Part shown: positions 39,616 through 50,297 of the stretch, one piece after another
Position numbering within the stretch: the first letter of the stretch is position 1
Layout: each line of letters opens with the position of its first letter
Source of the DNA: Pseudomonadota bacterium
GTDB lineage: Bacteria; Pseudomonadota; Gammaproteobacteria; Xanthomonadales; Xanthomonadaceae
Reading direction: 5' to 3'
Length of the DNA stretch: 64,000 bases
Assembly (NCBI GenBank): GCA_018242365.1
Contig: JAFECB010000017.1
Location: forward strand, 124,001 to 188,000
Notes under the pieces: generated by a model
The model's database searches: none
Told to the model about the DNA's origin: nothing
What the model saw: only the letters and a program-made list of their open reading frames with translations
Translations under genes and position numbers: made by a program

Positions 39616-40178
39616 AGGCTTGCGACATCAAGAAAGGCAACGTCGTCGAATACAACAACGGCGTGTACCAGATCCGCGACATCGAGCGCAGCAGCCCGCA
39701 GGGCCGCGGCGGCAACGTGCGCTTCCGCTTTGTCATGTATTCGATTCCCGGCGGCAGCAAGCTGGATACCAGTTTCGACGGCGACGACGACCTGCGCGAA
39801 GTCGACATGACCCGCCGCCAATGCACGTACTCCTACAAGGATGGCGATGCCTTCGTGTTCCTCGACGACGAGGACTACACGCCCTACACCCTCGATGCCG
39901 ACGTCATCGGCGACTTGGCCGGCTACATCGTCGATGACCTGACCGGCATCTACGTGCAACTGATCGAAGACAGCCCGGTGGCCATCCAGCTGCCGCAGTC
40001 GGTGGCGATGGAGGTCATCGAAACCCCGCCGGAACTCAAGGGCGGCACCGCCACCAAGCGGCCGAAGCCGGCCAAGCTGTCCACCGGGATCGAGATCATG
40101 GTGCCGGAATACATCGGCAACGGCGAGAAGGTGTGGGTCAACACCACCACCGGGGAATTCGCCGGTCGCGCGGACTGA
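39612..40178 (+). CDS. efpL: Elongation factor P-like protein EfpL (YeiP)
   Basis: A 188-residue three-domain EF-P homologue. The start at 39612 gives [21 protein letters not shown]. The tip loop reads [13 protein letters not shown], with Arg where EF-P has its modified Lys, which marks the EfpL/YeiP branch. The C-terminal OB domain ends [13 protein letters not shown]. EfpL helps ribosomes through proline-rich or other stalling motifs without post-translational modification. An upstream in-frame Met at 39522 falls inside the membrane-protein gene and is rejected. Confidence 0.9.
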   Translation: MKACDIKKGNVVEYNNGVYQIRDIERSSPQGRGGNVRFRFVMYSIPGGSKLDTSFDGDDDLREVDMTRRQCTYSYKDGDAFVFLDDEDYTPYTLDADVIGDLAGYIVDDLTGIYVQLIEDSPVAIQLPQSVAMEVIETPPELKGGTATKRPKPAKLSTGIEIMVPEYIGNGEKVWVNTTTGEFAGRAD

Positions 40179-40249
40179 GCGCGCGGGTCAAGACAATGAC
40201 GTGACATGCAGACGTACCCGGCAGGTACGCCTGCTACACCCGAAACTTG

Positions 40250-41713
40250 TCAGGCGAACGCCGACTGGCACCACGCCATGATCGGGTTCCAGAACAGGCC
40301 CAGCACCAGCAGTGCCAATGCATTGGCGGCAAAGGTGAAGCGCAGCACGCCGTCATTGCGCGCCACCAGCGGCTCGCCGGCCGGCTCGTCGAAGTACATG
40401 ACCTTGATCACGTACAGATAGTAGAACGCGCCGATTACCGCGAATACCACGCCGACGATCGCCAGCCACAGCATGCCGCCATCGATCGCCGCACGCAGCA
40501 CCGCCAGCTTCGACCAGAAGCCGAGGAACGGCGGCACGCCGGCCAGCGAGGCCATCACGCACAGCACCATCGCCGCGCTCCATGGATCGCGTGCGTTCAG
40601 GCCCTTGTAGTCGGCGATCTCGTCCGCCTCGAAGCCACGCCGCGCCATCACCACAATGGCACCGAACGCCGCGGTGGCCATCACCGCGTAAGCAATCGCG
40701 TAGAACATCGCCGAGGCATAGCCTTCCGCGCCGCCGCCGGCGAAACCAAGGAACAGGAAGCCGACATGCGAAATAGTCGAGTAGGCCAGCATGCGCTTGA
40801 GGTTGGTCTGTACCAGCGCGACCAGGTTGCCGATCACCAGCGACAGGCTGGCCAACACCGCAATCAGCAGTTGCCACTGCCCCGCCATCGGCGCGGTACC
40901 GAAGCCGAACAGTCGAACCACCATGGCAAACGCGGCCAGCTTGGGTGCCGAGCTGATGAACAGGGTGATCGGCGTCGGTGCGCCGTGGTAGACGTCGGGC
41001 AGCCACATGTGGAACGGCGCCGCGCCGAACTTGAAGGCCACGCCGGCGGTCATGAACACCATGCCGGTGAGCAGCAGGATCGGGTTGTCCATCGCCATCG
41101 CCGCATTGCGGATGGTCGCGAGATCCAGACTGCCGGTAGCACCGTAGACCAGCGACATGCCGTACAGCAGCAGGCCGGAGGCCAATGCACCGAGCACGAA
41201 ATACTTGATCGCCGCTTCCGAGGCCAACGGGCTGTCGCGGTCGATCGCAACCAGCGCGTAGGAGCTGAGCGCCAGCATTTCCAGGCCAAGGTAGACCATC
41301 ACCAGGCTGCCGGCCGAGATCAGCAGCATCATGCCGAGCACGGCGAACAGCACCAGCACCGACACTTCACCCCGATACAGCCCGCGCTCGCGCAGGTCCG
41401 GCCACAGGAACAGCAGTGCGATGGCGGACACGCCGCAGGTGCAGATCTTGAGCACATCGGCCATGGTGTCGCGCACGAACATCCCACCGAGCACCGACGG
41501 TTCGCTGCCCGCGCCGACACCCATCACCAGCATCGCCGCAACCACCAGCAGCGCCAGCACCGACAGCACATGGGTGATGCCGCGGCGAGCATCGCTCAGG
41601 AACAGGTCGAGCATCAGCAACAGGAAGCCGAGCCCGGCCAGGGTCATCTCCGGGATCAGCGGCACCAGTTCGCTGGCGGCCGGCATGGCAAGGGTGGCCT
41701 GCATCGTCGTCAT
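40250..41713 (-). CDS. nuoN: NADH-quinone oxidoreductase subunit N
   Basis: A 487-residue antiporter-like membrane subunit of complex I, one of three proton-pumping modules. Typical segments include YLGLEMLALSSYALVA, KYFVLGALASGLLLYG, PFHMWLPDVYHGAP and LKRMLAYSTISHVG with the conserved helix-7/8 Lys residues. It is the last gene of the operon, 49 nt after nuoM. No terminator is obvious in the 71-nt gap to the convergent efpL. Confidence 0.96.
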   Translation of the reverse strand: MTTMQATLAMPAASELVPLIPEMTLAGLGFLLLMLDLFLSDARRGITHVLSVLALLVVAAMLVMGVGAGSEPSVLGGMFVRDTMADVLKICTCGVSAIALLFLWPDLRERGLYRGEVSVLVLFAVLGMMLLISAGSLVMVYLGLEMLALSSYALVAIDRDSPLASEAAIKYFVLGALASGLLLYGMSLVYGATGSLDLATIRNAAMAMDNPILLLTGMVFMTAGVAFKFGAAPFHMWLPDVYHGAPTPITLFISSAPKLAAFAMVVRLFGFGTAPMAGQWQLLIAVLASLSLVIGNLVALVQTNLKRMLAYSTISHVGFLFLGFAGGGAEGYASAMFYAIAYAVMATAAFGAIVVMARRGFEADEIADYKGLNARDPWSAAMVLCVMASLAGVPPFLGFWSKLAVLRAAIDGGMLWLAIVGVVFAVIGAFYYLYVIKVMYFDEPAGEPLVARNDGVLRFTFAANALALLVLGLFWNPIMAWCQSAFA

Positions 41714-41762
41714 GTCCTGAAAATCGTTTCGTTATCGCGTCGGAAGGTGTTCACATCGAAGC

Positions 41763-43292
41763 TCACGGCAGCTTGGTCGCGGCCAACTGGTCGACCAGAT
41801 GCGAGATCGTCGGCCCCATCAAGTCGGTCAGTGGCTGCGGCCACACGCCGATGACCAGAGTGCCGAGGGCGAACACGCCGAGCACGGTCCATTCGCGCAG
41901 GCTGATGTCCTTCATCGTCAGTACCGGTGCATTGGTCACATCGCCCCAGATGATCCGCTTGGTCAGCCACAGCGAGTAACCGGCACCGATGATCAGGGTC
42001 AGCGCGGCACCAAGACCAATCAGCGGATGCGCCTGGAAGCTGGCCAGCACCACCACGAATTCACCGACGAAGCCGCTGGTGCCCGGCAGGCCGCAATTGG
42101 CCATCGCGAACAGCACCCAGAACATCGCAAACCACGGCATCACCTTGGCCACGCCGCCGTAATCCTTGATCTGGCGCGTGTGCAGGCGGTCGTAGAGGAC
42201 GCCGACGCAGGAGAACATCGCGCCGGAAATGAAACCGTGCGAAATCATCTGCACCATCGCGCCCTGCAGGCCGAACACCGCGGCATCGTTCGAGCCCGAC
42301 ACCCGCACCAGCTGGAACGCAATGAAGGTGCCGAGGACGACGAAGCCCATGTGCGCGACCGACGAATACGCCACCAGCTTCTTCATGTCCGACTGCACCA
42401 GTGCGACCATGCCGACATAGACAATCGCGATCAGGCTGAAGGCGATCATCAGCCACGCCCACTCCTGCCCCGCATCCGGCACCACCGGCAAGGTGAAGCG
42501 CAGGAAGCCGTAGCCGCCGATCTTCAGCATGATCGCCGCCAGCACCACCGAGCCGCCGGTGGGCGCCTCGACGTGGGCATCCGGCAACCAGGTGTGGACC
42601 GGGAACATCGGCACCTTGACCGCGAACGCGCCGAAGAAGGCGAAGAACAACCAGGTCTGTTCCTGCATCGTCAGCGGCATCGCGGCGAGATCGGCGATCT
42701 GCCAGCTGCCGCCCTTCATGTACAGGTAGATCAGGCCGACCAGCATGAACACCGAGCCGAGGAACGTGTACAGGAAGAACTTCATCGCCGCGTAGATCCG
42801 GCGCGGGCCGCCCCAGACGCCGATCACCAGGAACATCGGGATCAGCATGGCCTCGAAGAACACATAGAACAGCATCGAATCGAGTGCGCAGAACACGCCG
42901 ATCATCACGCCTTCGAGCAGCATCAGGCAGGCGTAGTACTGGGCAACGCGCTTCTGCACCGAGCCCCAGGCACCGATCAGCACCAGCACACCGACCAGGG
43001 TGGTCAGGCCGATCAGCGGCACCGACAGGCCATCGACGCCGAGGTGGTACTGGATGTTGAAGGCCGGGATCCAGGCGTGCTGCTCGACGAACTGCATGCT
43101 CGCCGACGAGGCGTCGAAGCCGGTGAACAGCGGCACCGTCAGCACCAGGGTGATCAGGGCGAATACCAGCGAGGTCCAGCGCGCTGCATCCGGGCGGCGG
43201 TCGCCGACGATGAGCGAGAGCACGCCGCCGAGGATCGGCAGCCAGATCAGGAGGCTTAGCAGGGGCCAGTGGGTCACGCTTGCGGTATCCAT
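41763..43292 (-). CDS. nuoM: NADH-quinone oxidoreductase subunit M
   Basis: A 509-residue antiporter-like subunit. Visible motifs are DSMLFYVFFEAMLIPMFLVIG (with the conserved charged Glu), KFFLYTFLGSVFMLVG, VPMFPVHTWLPDAHVEAPTGGSV and MKKLVAYSSVAHMGFV. It pumps protons in the membrane arm. It starts 18 nt after nuoL. Confidence 0.96.
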   Translation of the reverse strand: MDTASVTHWPLLSLLIWLPILGGVLSLIVGDRRPDAARWTSLVFALITLVLTVPLFTGFDASSASMQFVEQHAWIPAFNIQYHLGVDGLSVPLIGLTTLVGVLVLIGAWGSVQKRVAQYYACLMLLEGVMIGVFCALDSMLFYVFFEAMLIPMFLVIGVWGGPRRIYAAMKFFLYTFLGSVFMLVGLIYLYMKGGSWQIADLAAMPLTMQEQTWLFFAFFGAFAVKVPMFPVHTWLPDAHVEAPTGGSVVLAAIMLKIGGYGFLRFTLPVVPDAGQEWAWLMIAFSLIAIVYVGMVALVQSDMKKLVAYSSVAHMGFVVLGTFIAFQLVRVSGSNDAAVFGLQGAMVQMISHGFISGAMFSCVGVLYDRLHTRQIKDYGGVAKVMPWFAMFWVLFAMANCGLPGTSGFVGEFVVVLASFQAHPLIGLGAALTLIIGAGYSLWLTKRIIWGDVTNAPVLTMKDISLREWTVLGVFALGTLVIGVWPQPLTDLMGPTISHLVDQLAATKLP

Positions 43293-43310
43293 CGAGTGTC
43301 GGTTGCCGGC

Positions 43311-45419
43311 TTACGCCCAGAAATGGCGGACCATGGCGAGCAGGGCCACGAGTCCAACGATCATTGCGAAGGCGTAGTGGTAGAGGTAGCCGGTTTGCAG
43401 ACGGCGCGATATCGCAGCCACCACGCCGACCAGTTTGACGCTGCCGTTGACGAACAGCCCGTCGATCAGGCCCGCATCCACCGCGCTCGACGCCTTGCCG
43501 ATGCGCAGGCTGCCGCCGGCGAATCCATTGATCCACAAGTCATCCATGTAGTACTTGCGATCGAGCAGGCGGATCGGTGCGGCCAGCGCACGGGTGATGC
43601 CGGCACGTAGTTCCGGCTTGATCAGGTACAGCAGGGTGGCGGCAGCGAAGCCAAGGAATGCGAGCCAGAACGGCAACGTCGTGAAGCCGTGCAGCGCAAA
43701 CGCAATTGGTCCGTGGAATTCCTCGGCGATCCTGGCCACCACTTCGTGCTGCTGCAATACCTGGATCGCACCGGCGAAGAACGGTGTTTGCTGCGTGTGG
43801 CCCAGCATGTCGGTGCCGAACAGCATCGGACCGGCGGTGAAGAAACCGACGCCGAGCGAGGCGATCGCCAGCAGCACCAGCGGCAGGGTCACCACCCACG
43901 GCGATTCGTGCGGCTCATGCGCACCATGGTGGCCGTGGCCCGCGTCGGCGTGGTGCGCGTCTGTGGCATGGGCGTCGTGGCCATGGGCGTCGTGCGCGTC
44001 GTCATGTCCGTGCGCATCATGTGCATGTGCGTCACGGAAGCGCTCCGGCCCGAAGAAGGTCAGGTACAGCAGGCGGAAGCTGTAGAAACTGGTGACGAAG
44101 GCACCGAGGATCACCGCCCACTTGCCGTACTGCGCGATCCAGTCGCCAGGGCTTGCCTCGGCATGCAGTTCCGCCGCGACGATGATCGTGTCCTTCGAGT
44201 AGTAACCGCTGAAGAACGGCATCGCCACCAGCGCCAGCGTGCCGATCCACATGGTGAGATGGGTGATCGGCATGTACTTGCGCAGGCCGCCCATCTTGCG
44301 CATGTCCTGCTCGTGGTGCATGCCGATGATGACCGAGCCGGCCCCGAGGAACAGCAGGGCCTTGAAGAAGGCGTGGGTCATCAGATGATAGACCGCCGCC
44401 GAATACGCCGAGACGCCCAGCGCCACCGTCATGTAGCCCAGCTGCGACAGGGTCGAATACGCGACCACGCGCTTGATGTCGTGCTGCACCATGCCGATCA
44501 GGCCGGTCCAGAACGCCGTCGTCGCGCCGATGAACAGGACGAAATTGAGCGCGGTTTCCGACAGCTCGAACAGTGGCGACATCCGCGCCACCATGAAGAT
44601 GCCGGCGGTCACCATCGTTGCCGCGTGGATCAGCGCCGAGATGGGCGTCGGGCCTTCCATCGAATCCGGCAGCCAGACGTGCAGCGGCACCTGCGCCGAT
44701 TTGCCCATCGCGCCGATGAACAGGCAGATACAGATCACGGTGGCGATCGACCAGGCATGGCCCGGCAGGATTTCGACCGTCGCGCCGCGGATCGCATCCG
44801 CATGCGAGAACACGGTGCCGTAGTCGAGCGAACCCAGCCACAGCAGCACCCCGGAGATGCCGAGCAGGAAGCCGAAGTCACCAACGCGGTTGACCAGGAA
44901 GGCCTTGAGGTTGGCGAACACCGCGGTCGGCTTCTTGTACCAGAAGCCGATCAGCAGGTAGGACACCAGGCCCACCGCTTCCCAGCCGAAGAACAGCTGC
45001 ATGAAGTTGTTGCTCATCACCAGCATCAGCATGCTGAAGGTGAACAGCGAGATGTAGCTGAAGAAGCGCGTGTAGCCGTCGTCCTCGGCCATGTAACCAA
45101 TCGTGTAGATATGCACCAGCAGCGAGACGAAGGTGACGACCACCATCATCATCGCGCTGAGCTTGTCGATCATGAAGCCGACGTTGACCGAGATGCTGCC
45201 GGCCTGCAGCCAGCCGTAGACGTTCTCGTTGAACACCGGCGCGCCCTGCAGCAACTGCCACAGCACGTGGCAGGACAGCGCGCAGCTGGCGGCGACGCCG
45301 AGGATGGTCACCGTGTGCGCGCCCCGGCGCCCGACGAAACGACCGAACAGGCCCGCGACCAGCGCACCCAGCAGGGGCAGCAGGACGATCAGGACGAGAT
45401 GGGTTTGCGAAATGGCCAT
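43311..45419 (-). CDS. nuoL: NADH-quinone oxidoreductase subunit L, with His-rich insert
   Basis: A 702-residue distal antiporter-like subunit with LFFGWEAVGLVSYLLIGFW, QVPLHVWLPDSMEGPTPISALIHAATMVTAG and DIKRVVAYSTLSQLGYM. The C-terminal lateral helix region follows. Residues about 460-508 form a loop made of DAH, HGH and DAHA repeats with roughly seventeen His, not a fixed part of NuoL; it lies at the membrane-arm end and could bind metal. Full length is longer than E. coli NuoL (613), mainly because of this insert and neighbouring loops. Confidence 0.95.
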   Translation of the reverse strand: MAISQTHLVLIVLLPLLGALVAGLFGRFVGRRGAHTVTILGVAASCALSCHVLWQLLQGAPVFNENVYGWLQAGSISVNVGFMIDKLSAMMMVVVTFVSLLVHIYTIGYMAEDDGYTRFFSYISLFTFSMLMLVMSNNFMQLFFGWEAVGLVSYLLIGFWYKKPTAVFANLKAFLVNRVGDFGFLLGISGVLLWLGSLDYGTVFSHADAIRGATVEILPGHAWSIATVICICLFIGAMGKSAQVPLHVWLPDSMEGPTPISALIHAATMVTAGIFMVARMSPLFELSETALNFVLFIGATTAFWTGLIGMVQHDIKRVVAYSTLSQLGYMTVALGVSAYSAAVYHLMTHAFFKALLFLGAGSVIIGMHHEQDMRKMGGLRKYMPITHLTMWIGTLALVAMPFFSGYYSKDTIIVAAELHAEASPGDWIAQYGKWAVILGAFVTSFYSFRLLYLTFFGPERFRDAHAHDAHGHDDAHDAHGHDAHATDAHHADAGHGHHGAHEPHESPWVVTLPLVLLAIASLGVGFFTAGPMLFGTDMLGHTQQTPFFAGAIQVLQQHEVVARIAEEFHGPIAFALHGFTTLPFWLAFLGFAAATLLYLIKPELRAGITRALAAPIRLLDRKYYMDDLWINGFAGGSLRIGKASSAVDAGLIDGLFVNGSVKLVGVVAAISRRLQTGYLYHYAFAMIVGLVALLAMVRHFWA

Positions 45420-45511
45420 TGGGTCGTCTTGTCAGGAACTTGTCTGGATCTTGCGTTGCCTTGGAACCTGTCGAATCCCGCCCGGCCGATGGCCGCTGCG
45501 GGCGCTGTCAC

Positions 45512-45835
45512 TCAGCCCTTCAAGGTGTCGATGTCCGCAACATCGATCGTTCGACGATTGCGGAACAGGGTCACCAGGATGGCCAGACCAATTGCCGCCT
45601 CGGCAGCGGCCACGGTCAGGATGAAGAACACGAACACCTGCCCCGAGGCATCGCCGAGCGAACGCGAGAAGGCCACGAAATTGACGTTCACCGAGAGCAG
45701 GATCAGCTCCAGCGAGATCAACAGCATGATCACGTTCTTGCGATTTAGGAACAGCCCGGCCACGCTGATGCAGAACAGCACCGCGCCCAGCGCGAGGTAG
45801 TGACCGAGGCTCAAGCCGTGCAGCAATGCAGTCAT
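45512..45835 (-). CDS. nuoK: NADH-quinone oxidoreductase subunit K
   Basis: A 107-residue three-helix membrane subunit: [44 protein letters not shown] contains the two conserved membrane Glu needed for proton transfer. The ATG at 45835 overlaps the nuoJ stop by 4 nt; longer upstream readings are antisense-like and rejected. A 92-nt gap separates it from nuoL. Confidence 0.95.
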   Translation of the reverse strand: MTALLHGLSLGHYLALGAVLFCISVAGLFLNRKNVIMLLISLELILLSVNVNFVAFSRSLGDASGQVFVFFILTVAAAEAAIGLAILVTLFRNRRTIDVADIDTLKG

Positions 45836-46470
45836 GGTGTGCCCTCCTTGCCCGCGGCCGGCGTCGGCGTCTCCGCGCGCATCTTCACCATCCGGATGCG
45901 GTCCGCAGCCTTGGCCCGCACCTGCTCGGCCGGGTTCTGGTGGCGGGCACCTTCGCGGCGACGCAGGGTCAACATGACCGCAGCCACCACCGCCACCGTC
46001 AGGATCACCGCGGCAACCTCGAACGGCAGCAGGAATTCGGTGAACAAGGCCCGCGCCAGCCACTGCGTGTTGGAAGCACCGGCAGCCGCCGCAGGATCGG
46101 CGGACAACGGCACTTCGATCGCGCTGCGCACGCCGATCAGCACCAGCATCTGCCCCAGCATCAAGGCCGCGACCACCAGGCCCACCGGCAGGTAGCGCAC
46201 GAAGCCTTCGCGCTTGGGCACCCGCTCCATGTCCAGCATCATCACCACGAACAGGAACAGCACCATCACCGCGCCGACGTACACCAGCACCAGCGCCACG
46301 CCGAGGAACTCGGCATCACCGATGATCCAGGTGCAGGCCACCGAGAAGAAGGTCAGCACCAGCCACAACACCGCGTGCACCGGGTTGCGCGAGCTGATCG
46401 CGGCCAGCGCGGCGACGCAGGCCACCGCGGCCGAGCACAGGAACGAGAGGGTTGGATAATCGAAGTCCAT
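45832..46470 (-). CDS. nuoJ: NADH-quinone oxidoreductase subunit J
   Basis: A 212-residue five-helix membrane subunit: [52 protein letters not shown] with the conserved pi-bulge helix. The cytoplasmic C-terminal tail of about 45 residues is Lys/Arg/Ala-rich. Overlaps nuoK by 4 nt and follows nuoI by 11 nt. Confidence 0.95.
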   Translation of the reverse strand: MDFDYPTLSFLCSAAVACVAALAAISSRNPVHAVLWLVLTFFSVACTWIIGDAEFLGVALVLVYVGAVMVLFLFVVMMLDMERVPKREGFVRYLPVGLVVAALMLGQMLVLIGVRSAIEVPLSADPAAAAGASNTQWLARALFTEFLLPFEVAAVILTVAVVAAVMLTLRRREGARHQNPAEQVRAKAADRIRMVKMRAETPTPAAGKEGTP

Positions 46471-46481
46471 GCGATCCTGCT

Positions 46482-46973
46482 TCAGCGATACGGGGCGTCG
46501 GCGCCACGGCGTTCGGCGATCTCGGCTTCGAGCCGATCACCGATCGCCAGCAGCTTGGGCTTGGTCAAGATGTTCTCGCCGCGCTGTTCGAAGTGGTATT
46601 CGTGGATATGCGTCTCGACGATCGAGTCGGTCGGGCACGACTCCTCGCAGAACCCGCAGAAAATGCACTTGAACAGGTCGATCTCGTACTTGGTGGTGCG
46701 GCGGGTGCCGTCATCCGCACGCGGGCCCGCCTCGATGGTGATCGCCAGCGCCGGGCACACCGCTTCGCACAATTTGCAGGCGATGCAGCGTTCCTCGCCA
46801 TTGGCGTAGCGGCGCAGCGCATGGATGCCGCGGAAGCGCGGCGACATCGGGGTCTTTTCCATCGGGTACATCAGCGTGTACTTGGGACGGAACAGATATT
46901 TCAGGGTCAGCCACAGGCCGCCGACGAGTTCCAGCAGCAACAGGCTCTTGAAATAGGAAACGACCTTGCTCAT
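46482..46973 (-). CDS. nuoI: NADH-quinone oxidoreductase subunit I (two [4Fe-4S] clusters)
   Basis: A 163-residue ferredoxin-like subunit with two CxxCxxCxxxCP motifs, [16 protein letters not shown] and [16 protein letters not shown], binding clusters N6a and N6b that carry electrons towards N2 in NuoB. The N-terminal amphipathic helix anchors it to the membrane arm. It lies 7 nt after nuoH. Confidence 0.97.
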   Translation of the reverse strand: MSKVVSYFKSLLLLELVGGLWLTLKYLFRPKYTLMYPMEKTPMSPRFRGIHALRRYANGEERCIACKLCEAVCPALAITIEAGPRADDGTRRTTKYEIDLFKCIFCGFCEESCPTDSIVETHIHEYHFEQRGENILTKPKLLAIGDRLEAEIAERRGADAPYR

Positions 46974-46980
46974 CGCGCCC

Positions 46981-48084
46981 TCACTGCCCGGCCACGAGAA
47001 TGCCGAAATACACCAGCAGCGCGGTCACGAAGATCCACGCGATGGTGATCGGGATGAAGACTTTCCAGCCCAGCCGCATGATCTGGTCATAGCGGTAGCG
47101 CGGGAACGCGGCGCGGAACCAGATGAAGCAGCTGGCGAAGAAACCCGCCTTCAGCAGCAGCCACCACCAGCCAGCGCCCAGCACGGCGCCCAGCACCGGC
47201 ACATCGGGGATCCACGCGGTCGGAATGGGCGACAGCCAGCCGCCGAGGAAGAAGATCGAGGTCAGGAAGCTGACCAGGATCATGTTGGCGTATTCGGCGA
47301 GGAAGAACAGCGCGAACTGCGAGCCGGAATATTCGACCATGTGACCGGCGACGATTTCCGATTCGCCTTCCACCACGTCGAACGGCAGGCGGTTGGTCTC
47401 GGCCACGCCGGAAATGAAGTAGACGACGAACAGCGGTGCCAGCGGGATCCAGAACCACTCGGTGAAACCGCCGTTGCCCGACTGCGCCATCACGATGTCG
47501 GTCAGGTTCAGGCTGCCCGAGGCCACCAGCACGCCGACCAAGGCAAAGCCGGCGGCCACTTCATAGCTGATCATCTGCGCCGAGGCGCGCATCGCGCCGA
47601 GGAAGGCGTACTTCGAGTTCGAGGCCCAGCCGGCGATGATCACGCCGTAGATGCCCAGCGAGGTCATCGCCAGCAGGTAGAGCACGCCGGCATTGGCGTT
47701 GGACAAGGCCACCTGCGCGTCAAACGGCACCACCGCCCAGGCCGCGAAGGCCGGCACCAGCATCAGCATCGGGGCCAAGCGGAACAGCACCGGATGCGCG
47801 ACAGTCGGCTGCAGCACTTCCTTGAACAGCAGCTTGAATACATCGGCGAAGGCCTGCAGCACGCCCCAGCCGACATACATCGGCCCGTGGCGGACGTGCA
47901 TCCAGCCGATCAGCTTGCGTTCCCAGACCACGTAGAAGGCGACCGAAATGATCACCGGCACCGCGATCAGCAGGATCTTCAGCACGATCCACGCCAGCAT
48001 GCCAAGGGTGCCGAAACCGAGCAGCGCTTCGCGCAGCGGATCGACAACATGGAGCATCAACGGGTTGAAGGTCGCTGTCATCAT
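46981..48084 (-). CDS. nuoH: NADH-quinone oxidoreductase subunit H
   Basis: A 367-residue eight-helix membrane subunit at the quinone-binding junction. Conserved stretches are [35 protein letters not shown] and the acidic loop [21 protein letters not shown] lining the E-channel. It overlaps the nuoG stop by 4 nt; MM at the start gives two equivalent initiation choices. Confidence 0.96.
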   Translation of the reverse strand: MMTATFNPLMLHVVDPLREALLGFGTLGMLAWIVLKILLIAVPVIISVAFYVVWERKLIGWMHVRHGPMYVGWGVLQAFADVFKLLFKEVLQPTVAHPVLFRLAPMLMLVPAFAAWAVVPFDAQVALSNANAGVLYLLAMTSLGIYGVIIAGWASNSKYAFLGAMRASAQMISYEVAAGFALVGVLVASGSLNLTDIVMAQSGNGGFTEWFWIPLAPLFVVYFISGVAETNRLPFDVVEGESEIVAGHMVEYSGSQFALFFLAEYANMILVSFLTSIFFLGGWLSPIPTAWIPDVPVLGAVLGAGWWWLLLKAGFFASCFIWFRAAFPRYRYDQIMRLGWKVFIPITIAWIFVTALLVYFGILVAGQ

Positions 48085-50297
48085 GGGCGGGCAAGGCTCA
48101 CAGTGGCCGCAGCCGCAAGCGGCGCGGTGGCGTCATGGCCGGATTCGATCCACACGCAGCCACGCGCGACGCGTGGATCGTGCGCCACCGGCAAGGTGGC
48201 GGCACCGAAGCGACCCATCGCAGCATCGGCAAGGCCGGCGGCCGTGGCATCGTCCGGATGCACGCAGGCGCGCGGGCCCTTGCTCAGCGGATGCGCCTGC
48301 AGGGCCTCGCTGCGACGGACCGCCGCATCGGTGCGATACATCGCACGCGTAACCGCCAGTTCGAGGCCACTACCGACGCGCGGCGCACTGCCGGCGGCGA
48401 CCGCCACAGAGGTTGGCTGCATGCTGGCGCGCAGGCCATCGAGGCTGGTGAATTCGAACCCCGGCAGAGCCAGGTCGCCACCCAATGCGCGCAGCACGCG
48501 CCAGCCCGAATGGGCCGCGCCTTGCAGTTTGCCGGCCGGCTGGCCTTGCTGCTCGAAACCGTCGAGATTGGTGAGGCTGGCTTCGGTTTCCGGGAAGGTC
48601 CCGATCGGCAGGATCACGTCGGCCACCGCACGCAGCGACTCGCTGGCGTAGGCGTTCAGCGCGACCACTTGTGCCGCGCCGAGGGCTTCCATCGCCGCGA
48701 TCGGATCGACCATGTCGAGCGCCGGCTCGATGCCGTGCACGAGATAGGCGGAACGACGGTCACGCAACATGCCCTGCGCATCACGTGCGCTCGGCAGCAC
48801 CCCAAGGCGCGACAGCCCCACCGCATTGGCACCCTGCGGAATCCGGCACAGTTTCGCGCCGGTGCGCTCGGCAAATGCAGATGCGGCAGCGCGAATGGCG
48901 GCGGCATGCGCGCCGTTCTCGGCCACTTCGCCCACGATCAGCGCGGCGTGCCGGGCATCGCCCAAGTCCAGCGCCGCCAAGGTCGTGGCCAACTGCGACG
49001 GTGGCACGATGTGCTTGCCGGCGATGTCGAAGGTGAAATCGAAATCAACCGGATTGACCACGTACACGCGTGCGCCCGCCTTCCACGCCTTGCGCACGCG
49101 CTGGTGCAGCAGTGGCACTTCGTGGCGAAGATTGCTGCCGACAATGACAATCGCGTCGGCGCGGTCGAGCTCGGCCACCGGCATCGCAAATGTCTCTGCC
49201 GCCGCGCCATCGGAAAGATCCAGCTGCGCAATGCGGTGGTCGATATTGCCGCTGCCAAGGCCCGCGGCGAGGCGCGCCAGCAAGGCGCCCTCCTCGTTCG
49301 AAGTCGCCGGATGCACCAGCACGCCGAGCGCATCGCCGACATTGGCCTTGAGGATCTGCGCCGCACGCGCCAGCGCCTCATCCCAGCTCGCTTCGCGCAA
49401 GCTGCCGTTGTCGCGCACCTGCGGTGCCAAAGCGCGGTCTTCTGCATACAGGCCGACGCGCGCATAGCGGTCGCGGTCGGACAGCCAGCATTCGTTGACT
49501 GCCTCGTTGCCACGCGGCACCGTGCGCAGGATTTCGCCGCGGCGGGTATGCAGGAACAGATTGCTGCCGAGCGCGTCGTGGTAGCCCAGCGAAGGACGCG
49601 CGATCATTTCCCACGGCCGCGCCTTGAAGCGGAACACCTTGTCGGTCAGCGCGCCGACCGGGCAGACGTCGATCACGTTGCCGGACAGTTCGGTGGTCAG
49701 CGGTTTGCCGTCGAAGGTGCCGATCTGCAGGTTCTCGCCACGGTACATCCCGCCCAGTTCATAGGTGCCCGCGATCTCGGCGGTGACGCGAACGCAGCGG
49801 GTGCAATGGATGCAGCGGGTCATGTCGCTGGCGACCAGCGGGCCGAGGTTCTCGTCGGCCACCGAACGCTTGCGCTCGACGAAACGATTCACCGAACGCC
49901 CGTAACCCAGCGCCAGATCCTGCAATTCGCACTCGCCGCCCTGGTCGCACACCGGGCAATCCAGCGGATGGTTGATCAGCAGGAATTCCATCACGTTACG
50001 CTGGGCCTGCATGGCCTTGTCGTTGCGCGTGTAGATCTTCATGCCGTCCATCACCGGCGTGGCGCAGGCCGGCGACGGCTTGGGTGACGGGCGACCACCA
50101 ACTTCGGTATCGACCATGCACATGCGGCAGTTGGCCGCGATCGGCAATTTCGGGTGGTAGCAGAAGCGCGGGATCGGAATCCCGGCCTTGTCCGCCGCCT
50201 GGATGATCATCGAATTCTTCGGCGCGGCCATCTCGACACCGTCGATGAAGACGGTGACCTGGTCCGGCGGCAGGTTCGGGTTGACGGGATCAGCCAT
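48081..50297 (-). CDS. nuoG: NADH-quinone oxidoreductase subunit G
   Basis: A 738-residue iron-sulphur subunit. The N-terminal [2Fe-2S] domain has [18 protein letters not shown], then His/Cys-ligated and Cys4 clusters [18 protein letters not shown] and [14 protein letters not shown] molybdopterin-oxidoreductase-like domain follows without needing Mo. ATG at 50297 is favoured because GGAGG lies 7 nt before it; a GTG one codon upstream also overlaps the nuoF stop. Confidence 0.95.
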   Translation of the reverse strand: MADPVNPNLPPDQVTVFIDGVEMAAPKNSMIIQAADKAGIPIPRFCYHPKLPIAANCRMCMVDTEVGGRPSPKPSPACATPVMDGMKIYTRNDKAMQAQRNVMEFLLINHPLDCPVCDQGGECELQDLALGYGRSVNRFVERKRSVADENLGPLVASDMTRCIHCTRCVRVTAEIAGTYELGGMYRGENLQIGTFDGKPLTTELSGNVIDVCPVGALTDKVFRFKARPWEMIARPSLGYHDALGSNLFLHTRRGEILRTVPRGNEAVNECWLSDRDRYARVGLYAEDRALAPQVRDNGSLREASWDEALARAAQILKANVGDALGVLVHPATSNEEGALLARLAAGLGSGNIDHRIAQLDLSDGAAAETFAMPVAELDRADAIVIVGSNLRHEVPLLHQRVRKAWKAGARVYVVNPVDFDFTFDIAGKHIVPPSQLATTLAALDLGDARHAALIVGEVAENGAHAAAIRAAASAFAERTGAKLCRIPQGANAVGLSRLGVLPSARDAQGMLRDRRSAYLVHGIEPALDMVDPIAAMEALGAAQVVALNAYASESLRAVADVILPIGTFPETEASLTNLDGFEQQGQPAGKLQGAAHSGWRVLRALGGDLALPGFEFTSLDGLRASMQPTSVAVAAGSAPRVGSGLELAVTRAMYRTDAAVRRSEALQAHPLSKGPRACVHPDDATAAGLADAAMGRFGAATLPVAHDPRVARGCVWIESGHDATAPLAAAATVSLARP

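Noticed and set aside
41799..43259. Long plus-strand ORF (486 aa) antisense to nuoM
   Set aside because: Low-complexity His/Gln/Arg/Asp composition typical of the reverse frame of a high-GC gene. The same holds for the long plus-strand ORFs opposite nuoN, nuoL, nuoH and nuoG.
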